Virus record (IMG/VR): IMGVR_UViG_3300017971_000294
Span: 1-64,000 of that record
From: a virus
DNA length: 64,000 nucleotides
Direction: 5' to 3' (one strand)
The notes below the pieces were generated by a model. That model was not told the DNA's origin and did not search any database. It worked only from the letters and a program-made list of their open reading frames with translations. Positions 1 to 8,275 of this stretch are shown here, one piece after another; within the stretch, counting starts at the first letter, position 1, and each line of letters starts with the position of its first letter. The translations under genes were made by a program, and so were the position numbers.

Positions 1-96
1 AACGCTCTGCTTATGCTGGCCTTGTCCAGCAGCAATTCTCCTTCTGTACTCTTCAGTTGCCTGAAGCTGAGAATACTCCCATACCAACAGCGCCAT
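1..96 (-). CDS. Possible N-terminal part of a small protein, cut by the window edge
   Basis: An open frame starting with ATG at 96 reads MALLVWEYSQLQATEEYRRR and runs off the window. The composition looks protein-like and the end is rich in Arg and Gln. No good Shine-Dalgarno site precedes the ATG; instead a tRNA-Leu-like hairpin lies directly upstream. Function is not recognised and the coding status is uncertain because only 32 codons are visible. Confidence 0.3.
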   Translation of the reverse strand, partial: MALLVWEYSQLQATEEYRRRIAAGQGQHKQSV

Positions 97-101
97 GTAA
101 C

Positions 102-173
102 CGCGTCTACCAATGGCAAGCCTGTTTTTATCAAAACAGGGTGGGCCTCACCAATACTTGCCAATTCCGCCAC
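102..173 (-). other. tRNA-Leu-like hairpin element
   Basis: Read on the minus strand this carries GTGGCGGAATTGG and, about 60 nt later, GGTAGACGCG, the two halves of a bacterial tRNA-Leu D-arm, but separated by a hairpin. The hairpin has an outer TGGCAAG/CTTGCCA stem and an inner CCTGTTTT/AAAACAGG stem. No complete cloverleaf can be drawn from the visible bases, so it is not annotated as a tRNA. Confidence 0.35.
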
Positions 174-222
174 TCCGCACATAATTATTCATTCCAACCC
201 ACTTTAAATTTCTTTGTTATAT

Positions 223-417
223 CTATTCACGCTCTCTTTGTTCTCTTTGATATGACAGATCATTTTCTCTCGCAAACAATAAACCTCTTGTTACTGCTGC
301 GAGCATTTGAATCTCAGGATCTTTATGTCCCTGACCTATTTTAATTAAAATTTCATTTAGATCTATTCCGCGCTCATCTATTGATGATGCAATTTTGTTC
401 ATCTTCTCTATATTCAT
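223..417 (-). CDS. Small hypothetical protein
   Basis: This gene encodes 64 residues, mainly helical and charged, ending in an Arg/Glu-rich tail (YQREQREREstop). A clear TGGAGGTAG ribosome site stands before ATG 417. It follows the HIRAN gene by about 30 bp in the same direction, so it is probably the next gene of the same operon. The family is not recognised. Confidence 0.55.
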   Translation of the reverse strand: MNIEKMNKIASSIDERGIDLNEILIKIGQGHKDPEIQMLAAVTRGLLFARENDLSYQREQRERE

Positions 418-446
418 TTTTCTACCTCCATAGATATAAGTCCACT

Positions 447-770
447 TTAAATTTCTTTAACTCTGATAGTGATCCCGACATTCCTCACATACTCCGATGA
501 CGGAACATTCCAAGCGATAAATTCAAGTTCCAAAACACGGCCATTGTCCATTTTATCTGCAAAGGTCTTTGAATACAGTTTTGGTATGTAACCAAGTTTT
601 TCATCACCATATACGACTTGTATTGCGTTTTTGTCGAATGGATTTGTAGGTTCGCGTACAAGTTTTAATTTTTGAGGATTGAATTCCTTATTACTTTTGT
701 AGAGTTTTAAAATGGCATCTTGATAGAAACTGACACCGGCTACTTTCAAAGTGTAATCGATTTTACTCAT
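447..770 (-). CDS. HIRAN domain protein
   Basis: This 107-residue protein is a stand-alone HIRAN domain. It shows the family core VAGVSFYQDAI, then REPTNPFDKNAIQV and KLGYIPK. HIRAN domains bind DNA ends or 3' ssDNA ends, usually fused to SNF2 helicases, so a DNA-end recognition role in replication or repair is likely. The start is ATG 770, chosen for the AAAGGAGA site upstream; an earlier in-frame ATG at 890 lies inside the preceding gene. The two genes overlap by 8 bp (ATGAGTAA), implying coupled translation. Confidence 0.75.
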   Translation of the reverse strand: MSKIDYTLKVAGVSFYQDAILKLYKSNKEFNPQKLKLVREPTNPFDKNAIQVVYGDEKLGYIPKLYSKTFADKMDNGRVLELEFIAWNVPSSEYVRNVGITIRVKEI

Positions 771-1272
771 TTCTTTTTCTCCTTTGATTGTACCCCTCTT
801 GCAATTGTTGTAGATGATCCGATTCTGCCAATTTTGTTCTAGCTTTATCCAACTTGTGTTGTTCAATGAAATCAGGCACAGACCAAACATTTTTCGATAT
901 TAATTCAGTCATGTATTTGAGCATCGATCTTCTATGATCGCATCCGCTTAATGCTTGAGTCCAAACATTAAGCTCCTTCTGCACCTTTTCCATTTCATCA
1001 CCAAGTTCAATCAATTGTCTGTCTGATTGGATGGTTGCTTTAATTGCGGCTTCTTTGACATCTTCAATACCGTAATCACTCGGATTTTGTCTTATTTTCA
1101 GTTCTACATCACTTTCAAGGAGTTTTATTTTTCTTTGGAGTGATAACTTTTTTGACTGACAATCGGCATATTTCTTTGCGTATTTCGCAAATATATCGGT
1201 TTGTTCCCACATACTCTTTAGAATGTTGTTTGGATTGATTCTTATATCTTTTGTCCAATCATATTCATTCAT
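763..1272 (-). CDS. UvsY-like recombination mediator (putative)
   Basis: This protein of 169 residues is mostly helical with coiled-coil character. It resembles T4 UvsY in size and layout: an N-terminal helical region, a Lys-rich middle, and a C-terminal stretch with Leu-x-x-Trp followed by a Cys (LNVWTQALSGCDHRRSMLKY) that matches the UvsY oligomerisation region. UvsY loads the UvsX recombinase on ssDNA. Position between the clamp loader and a DNA-binding HIRAN gene fits recombination or repair. The assignment is by eye only, and no UvsX/RecA is visible in the window. Confidence 0.4.
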   Translation of the reverse strand: MNEYDWTKDIRINPNNILKSMWEQTDIFAKYAKKYADCQSKKLSLQRKIKLLESDVELKIRQNPSDYGIEDVKEAAIKATIQSDRQLIELGDEMEKVQKELNVWTQALSGCDHRRSMLKYMTELISKNVWSVPDFIEQHKLDKARTKLAESDHLQQLQEGYNQRRKRNE

Positions 1273-1316
1273 GAAAGCCCCTCTCTTGTTCGAGTATATC
1301 AGATATAGAATTATCC

Positions 1317-2285
1317 TTAGAATGGAGTATCGTTTTCAACACCATCGTAAACAGCAAGCCAACACGCCATCGACAATCCGAATTTGCCTGCATCATAAAA
1401 ATGATCAGTGAAAAATTTCATCATTTCAGTGATATCGGATGCAGTATTGTATTGAGTGTTTTCATTCAAAAGCACCTTATCGAAGTAGGCAAGAATCATT
1501 CGCCTTACCCCTTCAGCATCACCGCTGAATCCGCTCAAGATAGGTCTTAGTTCATTCCATTTATCGTTTGCATTTCTTTTCGTTTTTACAAGTATTCTGC
1601 AAATTTCGATCACTGCCGTTTCGCCGTATGATGCCGATTCGATGCCTTTTATAATTGCATCGTAGTCGTCAAGATCTATGATGGAGTCGAGAATCTTCAG
1701 TGCGATACCTGGAGCACCATTGCTGACTTTGGCGATCTTTTGTATTGCTTCTTCTGGGTATTCATCGAAACCTTCAGCTTCTATGATACCACCTAAAAAC
1801 TCTACCATCGTTTCATCGTCAATCGGTTCAAGATTGACAATGTGGCATCTTCTTTTGATTGTGGGCTTTAATTTCTCTGCTTCAGTCGTGCAAAGGATGA
1901 TTGCGGAGTCTGGTGGCGGGTTTTCAAGCATCTTCAGCATTGCTTCTTGTGCGGGACCTGTTACCCCGTGCACCTCATCGAACAACACTGCTTTGATATC
2001 GCCGTTTGGCACAAGACCAAGCATCTCTTTAACATCTCTTATGTTCTGAATGCCTCTTTCGCTTGAGGCGTCGAGTTCAATAAAGTCGAGATCGGAACAT
2101 CCCAACTTTTTCCTTATGATGTATGCAAGTGTTGTTTTCCCGCATCCTGCAGGTCCAACAATCAAGTATGCGAACGGTCTTTTTTCTTTGTGTCTGTTCA
2201 GTTGCGCTTGCAGTTTTCGAATTTCGTTATCATTGCCAAAGAATGAGTCAAGGTCGTCTGGTCTATAATCGTGTTGCAGCGGCAT
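1317..2285 (-). CDS. Clamp loader ATPase subunit (RFC/DnaX type)
   Basis: This is a AAA+ clamp loader of 322 residues. It begins MPLQHDYRPDDLDSFFGN, has Walker A GPAGCGKTT near residue 45, Walker B LFDEVHG, an SRC-like KRRCHIV sensor region, and a helical C-terminal collar. It would open and load the sliding clamp encoded at 4946-6001, like T4 gp44. ATG 2285 has a CTGGAGGG site and lies one base after the polymerase stop. An upstream in-frame ATG (2351) overlaps the polymerase gene and is disfavoured. No separate small clamp-loader subunit was recognised. Confidence 0.88.
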   Translation of the reverse strand: MPLQHDYRPDDLDSFFGNDNEIRKLQAQLNRHKEKRPFAYLIVGPAGCGKTTLAYIIRKKLGCSDLDFIELDASSERGIQNIRDVKEMLGLVPNGDIKAVLFDEVHGVTGPAQEAMLKMLENPPPDSAIILCTTEAEKLKPTIKRRCHIVNLEPIDDETMVEFLGGIIEAEGFDEYPEEAIQKIAKVSNGAPGIALKILDSIIDLDDYDAIIKGIESASYGETAVIEICRILVKTKRNANDKWNELRPILSGFSGDAEGVRRMILAYFDKVLLNENTQYNTASDITEMMKFFTDHFYDAGKFGLSMACWLAVYDGVENDTPF

Positions 2286-2286
2286 T

Positions 2287-4935
2287 TCATCCCTCCAGTA
2301 TCTTTGAAATTTTATGATCGTCAATCGGTTTTTTCGTAGACCATGCAGCATCTATTTCCGTATCTTCAAAATCGATCACAAGTGGTACATTGATGAAATC
2401 GAATCTTTCCCTTATCTGTTTCGTTCCAATGTCATTGATCGTTTTTATGATATGGGATTGTTCATCTGGTACTTGATCCTCAAGCCCGCTGTCATGAATT
2501 TGTGCAATCGACTTTGTTTTCCACCCCTCTTCTCGCCTTACATCTGCTACTCTCAATTTCGTCCATAACAAAATATGAAAAGCAGTACCTTGTATCTGAT
2601 GATTCGTACAATCATTTTTACCGAGTATGCCGCAATGTTCGAATCCAAGCAAAGACTCGATATACCCTTTTTTTCTGAATTCTCGATTGACTTCCTGTTT
2701 CCATTCATTGTAAACACCAAACCGCTCTTGCCAAAACTTCTGTTCAACCTTTTTGCAGTGTTCAGTAAAATCCTCAAGCGTTTTCAATCCTACCTTTGTA
2801 AAATGCTCCTTGAGATGTTTGCCTGATTTTGTTTCGATCACTTTTTTCCTCAGTTCTCTCCACATTGCCAATGCACAATTCCCGTAATAATCTCCATAAA
2901 ATTGAGGAAACACCCAACCATTTTTCCCAAATATGAATCTTATTTCTTTTGTGATTTCTTCAGGGGGCAGCATTGTGATATCGACAGCGGAATCCCTGTG
3001 CATGTCGGTTGATTTGTCGGTGACGTATTTGATCATCTGTGGATCTTTGTGATAAAAGCACCCCGCACACACTTCAATTCCGCTGAAATCCCACTCCATC
3101 AGCTTGTTGCCGCGCGACGGTACGATGCCCGATTTGCATATTTTTTTCGCATCTTCATCATGTTCAGGTATGTTCTGCCAATTTGGGTCTGAACTGGAAG
3201 ATCTATAACTCCTCACTCTATGCAAATGGTAGAAGGGATGAATTTTGCCGTATGTGACTTCCCTTAAGAATTGAGCGATATATTTATTGTCGATGTCAAG
3301 CCAAGAATTCATCTTCTGGTAGAGTCTTATGTAGTTTGAATCTTTGGTTCCAAGTGCTTTTTTGCTGATCGACACGTTTCCCTTCTGCGTCTCCTGTTTT
3401 TCGATTCCTATTATTTCGAAAAACAGTTTCTTCTTGTCGTCATCTTTTTTCAAACTCAATGTGTAGCCGTACCTCTCCTTGAACTGCTTCGCATATTGAT
3501 GCTCTACCTCAAGCTCCCTTCTCCTTTCTTCGATTTTCTTTCTCAAATCTTGCCTCGACTCCGCATACAGATCTTCCTCGATATGTATGCCGTTTATCGT
3601 CATCTCTGAAAAATCAACAGCACCTTCCATCAACAATTCAAGTGCTTCGATTATTTTTGGATTTCTCTCTGATCGCCTTTCAAATTCAAGATCTTGCTTG
3701 TGATAGTTTTTGAGTGCCCATTTAGAATCAAGTCCACCATATACCAGCAATTTATCAATCGGACATCTTGTCATGTTATTGAATGCGTTTGAATTTTCCG
3801 CTTTCTTGTACTGTTCGATCTCACTGCCGTATGGGTATATTCCAAAATTCTTGTAATTTTGAAAGTCGAGTGAAGTAATCCCGCTTCTTGAATCGAGTAC
3901 ATGGGCTCCAAGCATTGTGCAGTGGTACCAATTGGAGACTGGTGTGTTCATAATGACGCTTGACCATATCTCCTCGAACTGTATATTCTGCGCCACTTTA
4001 TAAATATCGCTTTTGAGGAATCGTTTCCACTTCTTTCTGATCTCTGAAATTTCCGACTCTGAAAAGTGGTTTGGATATTCGAATGGAAAAGAATAGGATG
4101 CTCCGTTGTCTATCGCAAATGATATCGAAACAATCTTATGCCCCTTAACAAATGGTTTTATCCCTGTCGTTTCGTAGTCGAATGCAGCAAGCGATACGTA
4201 CCCGTTGTTCAGAAGATCGAGTGCATCATTCACATCACCGAATTTGTAAAGGCAATGCACATCTTGTTTTGAATCGATAGGGTCGAAATCTTTTTTGTCA
4301 AGGCACTTTACTGCATTCTTCAAATCTCTTTTCCATACCGCCAATTCATTCGCTTTCCTCTCATTTTCACATCTCATTGCGAAACTTGGATGGTGCATCG
4401 GCAAGATATAGGCATTGTAGCGGGTGTCTGGAATGCACCATCCCCTCCAAGTAGACATTTTGATATGTGAAAAGTAGTCCATAAAAAAGGACTTCAATGC
4501 TGCCCTGCCAAGAAGCCATATGAATTTTGGCTTTGTTTCTTGAATGGCTTTTTCAACGAAAGGTCTACAGTATTTTATTTCATCGTCTTTGGGTTCTCTG
4601 AAGCTGTTGAGGTCTGGGGTATAGGGGCAACAGTTTACGGCATTGATTTTGAAGAAGTCTCTGTCAAGCTCAACCCCTTCATCCTTCAACTTCGATCTGA
4701 AATAATTACCGACATCACCAACGAGCTGGTATCCAACTTCATCTTCCTTTCTCCCGTTCGCCTCTGCGACAATCAAACACCCCCTTTTCCCCTCCCCCGT
4801 ATAAGACAGCTTCGGATTCTTGTTTGTCTTGAACATGCCGCACTGCATACAAGACACATCCGCTTCCATCCTCGTGTAATCATAATGACATTGCTTGTCG
4901 AATTCCTCTTCATCAATTCCAAAAAATCCAGGCAA
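2287..4935 (-). CDS. DNA polymerase, family A, with N-terminal uracil-DNA-glycosylase-like domain
   Basis: This 882-residue replicative polymerase is a fusion. Residues about 25-215 resemble a family 4/5 UDG: CxxC at the start, VAEANGRKEDE in place of the GEAPG motif, an LGRAA strand and the HHPSFA motif. A 3'-5' exonuclease follows (FDYETTG near 250). The Pol I palm has motif A WDFSGIEVC, motif B around KEIRFIFGKNG, and motif C QIHDSGLED. The start codon is TTG 4935 behind GAGGAGGTAAAG, overlapping the end of the clamp gene. Polymerase identity is firm; whether the UDG-like domain is catalytic is open. Confidence 0.92.
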   Translation of the reverse strand: MPGFFGIDEEEFDKQCHYDYTRMEADVSCMQCGMFKTNKNPKLSYTGEGKRGCLIVAEANGRKEDEVGYQLVGDVGNYFRSKLKDEGVELDRDFFKINAVNCCPYTPDLNSFREPKDDEIKYCRPFVEKAIQETKPKFIWLLGRAALKSFFMDYFSHIKMSTWRGWCIPDTRYNAYILPMHHPSFAMRCENERKANELAVWKRDLKNAVKCLDKKDFDPIDSKQDVHCLYKFGDVNDALDLLNNGYVSLAAFDYETTGIKPFVKGHKIVSISFAIDNGASYSFPFEYPNHFSESEISEIRKKWKRFLKSDIYKVAQNIQFEEIWSSVIMNTPVSNWYHCTMLGAHVLDSRSGITSLDFQNYKNFGIYPYGSEIEQYKKAENSNAFNNMTRCPIDKLLVYGGLDSKWALKNYHKQDLEFERRSERNPKIIEALELLMEGAVDFSEMTINGIHIEEDLYAESRQDLRKKIEERRRELEVEHQYAKQFKERYGYTLSLKKDDDKKKLFFEIIGIEKQETQKGNVSISKKALGTKDSNYIRLYQKMNSWLDIDNKYIAQFLREVTYGKIHPFYHLHRVRSYRSSSSDPNWQNIPEHDEDAKKICKSGIVPSRGNKLMEWDFSGIEVCAGCFYHKDPQMIKYVTDKSTDMHRDSAVDITMLPPEEITKEIRFIFGKNGWVFPQFYGDYYGNCALAMWRELRKKVIETKSGKHLKEHFTKVGLKTLEDFTEHCKKVEQKFWQERFGVYNEWKQEVNREFRKKGYIESLLGFEHCGILGKNDCTNHQIQGTAFHILLWTKLRVADVRREEGWKTKSIAQIHDSGLEDQVPDEQSHIIKTINDIGTKQIRERFDFINVPLVIDFEDTEIDAAWSTKKPIDDHKISKILEG

Positions 4936-4945
4936 CTTTACCTCC

Positions 4946-6001
4946 TCACTCCAACACCCTTACAGGCATAACATACCAGAAGTTACCAGCATTGAAAACT
5001 GCCTTTCTATGTTCTTTGTCGATTTCCATTTCATTCGTCACACCAAGTATGTACTTGATTAGAGTGGAATTGATGCGGAAGCTGAATTTATCCCCTTCAT
5101 ATTCGATGATCGATTCATATTCTCCCTCTCCCATTTCAGACTTCGCCTCGAATTGCATGAGGTTGTTGCTGACGGTGATAAGGATCGGGAAATCTTCATC
5201 GTCCGCAAAGATACCAGTCGTCTCGATTGCTTCTGAAATGTCTGGCGGCATCTTTATGGAAATAAGATCTGGAGAAGTATCTTCCAATTGCTTGAAAATT
5301 GCATCGTAAGGAAACGCGCCTTCTATCTTCCTTATACTGAAGATGACTCCATCTTCAGTTGCGAAGTGGATCCATGCTTTGGTGATGAACATCAACTCCA
5401 CTTTCGCATTGATAATTGACAGTGCATCTTTCGCTATGATCATGAACTCTGGAAATATAGATTCATCATCCAAAAAATGAAATCCTACTTTGCCCATGTG
5501 GATGTCGGCAGCTATGATGTATCCGTATTTCGAATGGATGCAGCATTGTGTTTGTTTCGTTTTGTCGGTACTTGCCGCAAACGCCACATTCGCTACCGCT
5601 TTGGTGAAAACTTCAGGAACTTCTACCCATTCATCTTTCGCTGATCCCTCCTCTATCTCCTTCATTATTTGTTCGATTATATCACTCACTATTTTAATAT
5701 CGGCATCAATGTTGAACTTCGTTCTGATGCGTCCAGATTTTAAGACCAACTGATTACCCTCGATTTCCAAATGGACGTCTGGTTTCTTCAATCTGTCAAT
5801 GGTTTTGATGAATTCAGATGCGTTTATAGAACATGAGAAGTCTGTTTGGAGCGGGTAGTGAATGCATTCTTGCCCGTTATACGTTACGATAAACTCACCC
5901 GTCAGAATAAGCCGCGTCATTCCAGGCACCAAATGCTTCTGCGATAAGCCAGGCTTTACGACATTGATAATCTTTTTCAATTCCTTCGTTTGAAGAATCA
6001 T
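4946..6001 (-). CDS. DNA polymerase sliding clamp (beta/DnaN-like)
   Basis: This encodes a 351-residue clamp protein with the alternating strand pattern of DnaN, beginning MILQTKELKKIINVVKPGLS and ending in the short MPVRVLE tail that resembles the bacterial beta clamp C-terminus (MPMRL). It gives processivity to the adjacent PolA fusion. ATG 6001 follows GGAGGGTTGAGAGG; an earlier in-frame ATG at 6040 would overlap the dpdA-like gene. Clamp, polymerase and clamp loader are consecutive with gaps of a few bases, forming a replisome operon. Confidence 0.87.
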   Translation of the reverse strand: MILQTKELKKIINVVKPGLSQKHLVPGMTRLILTGEFIVTYNGQECIHYPLQTDFSCSINASEFIKTIDRLKKPDVHLEIEGNQLVLKSGRIRTKFNIDADIKIVSDIIEQIMKEIEEGSAKDEWVEVPEVFTKAVANVAFAASTDKTKQTQCCIHSKYGYIIAADIHMGKVGFHFLDDESIFPEFMIIAKDALSIINAKVELMFITKAWIHFATEDGVIFSIRKIEGAFPYDAIFKQLEDTSPDLISIKMPPDISEAIETTGIFADDEDFPILITVSNNLMQFEAKSEMGEGEYESIIEYEGDKFSFRINSTLIKYILGVTNEMEIDKEHRKAVFNAGNFWYVMPVRVLE

Positions 6002-6005
6002 CCTC

Positions 6006-7010
6006 TCAACCCTCCACTTTGTATATTGTCCTTTTGACATCGATTACCGATTCACAATCATCTTTGAACCAAAACGATGCAAGTCGATTGTAAATGTTGT
6101 TGTTGTGGTTGCAAACGATGATGAAGCATTCTGTTTCAAGATATGGATCTTTCATCTGCGGGAAATTACCAGACACATAGAAGTGACACTCTGCTTCTTT
6201 ACATGCATCCACATAAAACATCAGATTTAAAAGATCTCTCATTCTATGATTCGTCATGACACCATCACGGACCACGACTTCTTCACCATCTTGAATATAG
6301 GATTTGCCCATTTTGAAGCCCCTGCTATGGACATATCTCGCAATCGCTTCTTTCATCTCTTTTGGCATATTGTCGAAATGATTCAGGGAACTCGTTTTCC
6401 TCGATGCAGCCCTTTTTGTCGATTGGATTTCATGGGGTGGTTTTGTGTAAATAAAGTCACCATTCGTATTTATTTTTGGTATCAACATCGTTCCATGTCT
6501 GCTGAACGTCACCCAACTTGAACTGTCTATCGAGTAGAAGGGATATCTTTTCATGATCTCTGTCGATGTGATACCAAAACCGTGAAACTTGAGATCTGGT
6601 TCGCCATTCGTACAAACATAGTTCATGCATTCATCCAAGAATCTTATCTTGGATTTGGTGGGGCAATCGTTTGCAGGGGATAGACCTATGTAATCCATTT
6701 TGCTGATCGCTTTTTTAAGCCATTTGAAACTTTCGCCTTGATGGAATACATGAATAACCTTATCAGCAGCCACACCCCTTTCAATTGTTGCGAGATAGTT
6801 ATGCCATCCTTTTCGAGCCGCTTCCTCTTGCTCCAACGATGTGACACTTTCAGCGCCGTAGGTCGAGGGAATAACATCCAGACCAACAACATAATCAATA
6901 TCATCATCGTGTTTAAGAATGAATTCGATATATGTTTCAAGATCGACCTCCTTCTTCCTCATCCAAGCAGAAAACGCCCCGCTGTCAAGCATCAGATTGA
7001 ATTCTCTCAT
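6006..7010 (-). CDS. dpdA: DpdA-like DNA guanine transglycosylase (TGT superfamily)
   Basis: This 334-residue protein resembles phage DpdA enzymes, which swap guanine in DNA for a 7-deazaguanine base. It has the early LDSGAFSAW motif with the catalytic-type Asp, a VGLDVIP strand, and HGFGIT followed by the SIDSSSW strand typical of the family. It sits in one run with folE, queF, queC, queE and queD, which would supply the base. A GGAGAT site precedes ATG 7010. It is far from housekeeping tRNA TGT in length and motifs, which supports DNA as substrate. Confidence 0.8.
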   Translation of the reverse strand: MREFNLMLDSGAFSAWMRKKEVDLETYIEFILKHDDDIDYVVGLDVIPSTYGAESVTSLEQEEAARKGWHNYLATIERGVAADKVIHVFHQGESFKWLKKAISKMDYIGLSPANDCPTKSKIRFLDECMNYVCTNGEPDLKFHGFGITSTEIMKRYPFYSIDSSSWVTFSRHGTMLIPKINTNGDFIYTKPPHEIQSTKRAASRKTSSLNHFDNMPKEMKEAIARYVHSRGFKMGKSYIQDGEEVVVRDGVMTNHRMRDLLNLMFYVDACKEAECHFYVSGNFPQMKDPYLETECFIIVCNHNNNIYNRLASFWFKDDCESVIDVKRTIYKVEG

Positions 7011-7020
7011 TCGATCTCCG

Positions 7021-7227
7021 TCACAGAATAAGACTCAAGGCAATGTCTACGAATACTTTACCATCTTTCCACATCTTCTTTGTGTTCTTATTCAAGGCTT
7101 TTATTTCTCTTTTTCTCCAAGCTATTCTTCCTCTTTCGCCTAAAAGAGGTTCATCTGCACAAAGCGTTTTCTTCACTTCACCAAACAGCAGTACATAGAG
7201 AAAATTGACAATGCGTAAATCGATCAT
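7021..7227 (-). CDS. Small basic protein between folE and dpdA
   Basis: This gene encodes 68 residues with a hydrophobic start (MIDLRIVNFLYVLLFG) and a Lys/Arg-rich middle. It overlaps the end of folE by 4 bp (ATGA), so its translation is probably coupled to it. No family is recognised. The position inside the modification operon suggests an accessory role there, but nothing in the sequence shows it. Confidence 0.5.
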   Translation of the reverse strand: MIDLRIVNFLYVLLFGEVKKTLCADEPLLGERGRIAWRKREIKALNKNTKKMWKDGKVFVDIALSLIL

Positions 7228-7811
7228 AGCATCCCTTTACTTATTTTGATTAATTCGTATCCTTTCAATTCAAGTTCTTTTTCAGTCGCAAATGCACCAC
7301 GCACCGCACTCGTGCCCATACCCGATTGATATTGCTTCACCCCTCTGCATCCCATACACTCATGCCTTGCATACATCACAAGCATTGTACCTGTCGGACC
7401 AACATTAGAATCGAAAAAATCCACAATCTCATTGCAAAGTGTTTCTTGGAGTTGCGGTTTTCTGCTGAAAAAGTCTATGATCCTGCTTGGCTTGCTTGCA
7501 CCGATCAAATAATGTTTTGGAATATAAAGCAAATGTGCGTACCCTGAAAAAGGCAGCATATGGTGGGCACAGCATGAAACAAATCTGATGTTTGGAAAAT
7601 GGATAATACCACTTGCTATGTCTTTGTTTTTACTGAGAAATATATCATCGCATATTTTATCGACGCTTCTGAAAAATTCCCTGCTCCACATTTTCACTAT
7701 TCTTTGTGGTGTATTTTCTGTTTCTGGAAATTTCTCGGTTGTGATCGACAACTGCTCAAGGGCCAATTGAATTAATTTTACGGCTTTTGCTTCAGATGCT
7801 TTGAATTTCAT
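7224..7811 (-). CDS. folE: GTP cyclohydrolase I
   Basis: This 195-residue enzyme converts GTP to dihydroneopterin triphosphate, the first step toward preQ0. Zinc and active-site motifs are intact: CAHHMLPFSG near residue 80, ASKPSRIIDFFSRKPQLQE, and the late ARHECMGCRG with its Cys ligand, followed by TSAVRGAF. Length matches the family. It lies one base from queF and overlaps the next small gene. A phage copy here most simply feeds the DNA 7-deazaguanine pathway rather than folate synthesis. Confidence 0.95.
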   Translation of the reverse strand: MKFKASEAKAVKLIQLALEQLSITTEKFPETENTPQRIVKMWSREFFRSVDKICDDIFLSKNKDIASGIIHFPNIRFVSCCAHHMLPFSGYAHLLYIPKHYLIGASKPSRIIDFFSRKPQLQETLCNEIVDFFDSNVGPTGTMLVMYARHECMGCRGVKQYQSGMGTSAVRGAFATEKELELKGYELIKISKGML

Positions 7812-7812
7812 T

Positions 7813-8241
7813 TTATCCTCTATTGTCGGAACTACAAAAATATTTCTTGTTTACAGTAATATCTATTCCACCTCTCGCATTGAATATCCCGACCACCTGC
7901 ATGTAACTTGGATCACATTTAGCAATCAAATCATCTGCTATTTTATTCACTATCGATTCCATAAACGATTTATAATTCCTGAATGCGAACATGTACAATT
8001 TGAAACTTTTGCTTTCGATGCATAATCTTTTTGGTGCGTAGTCTATGATTATTTGTCCAAAATCGGGTTGACCCGTCTTTGGACACAGTGATGTGAACTC
8101 TTTCGTTTCAAGTTTAACAAGGTATTCAGAATCTGGATAATTGTTTGGGAATACTTCGATGATGTCTCTGTCTGGCAAATCGTACTTGTAAATTGTTTTA
8201 CTTCCAAGTGCTTTCAGATCTTTTGCTTGATCTTCCATCAT
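7813..8241 (-). CDS. queF: QueF-type preQ0 reductase (unimodular)
   Basis: This 142-residue protein has the QueF catalytic loop EFTSLCPKTGQPDFG, with the Cys that forms the thioimide and the Asp, and the NADPH motif ESKSFKLY. QueF reduces preQ0 to preQ1, so preQ1 would be the base offered to DpdA. The region that usually reads FHE (active-site His then Glu) here reads FME, so the His appears to be Met. The Glu is kept. Whether reduction is normal, slow or replaced by another reaction is therefore open. Confidence 0.88.
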   Translation of the reverse strand: MMEDQAKDLKALGSKTIYKYDLPDRDIIEVFPNNYPDSEYLVKLETKEFTSLCPKTGQPDFGQIIIDYAPKRLCIESKSFKLYMFAFRNYKSFMESIVNKIADDLIAKCDPSYMQVVGIFNARGGIDITVNKKYFCSSDNRG

Positions 8242-8275
8242 TGCTCCTTATCGATTTTGGAAATTGTCCAGACAT

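Noticed and set aside
4540-4971. Long plus-strand open frame opposite the polymerase gene
   Set aside because: No ribosome site, composition typical of an antisense shadow, and the minus-strand gene has clear polymerase motifs over the same bases.
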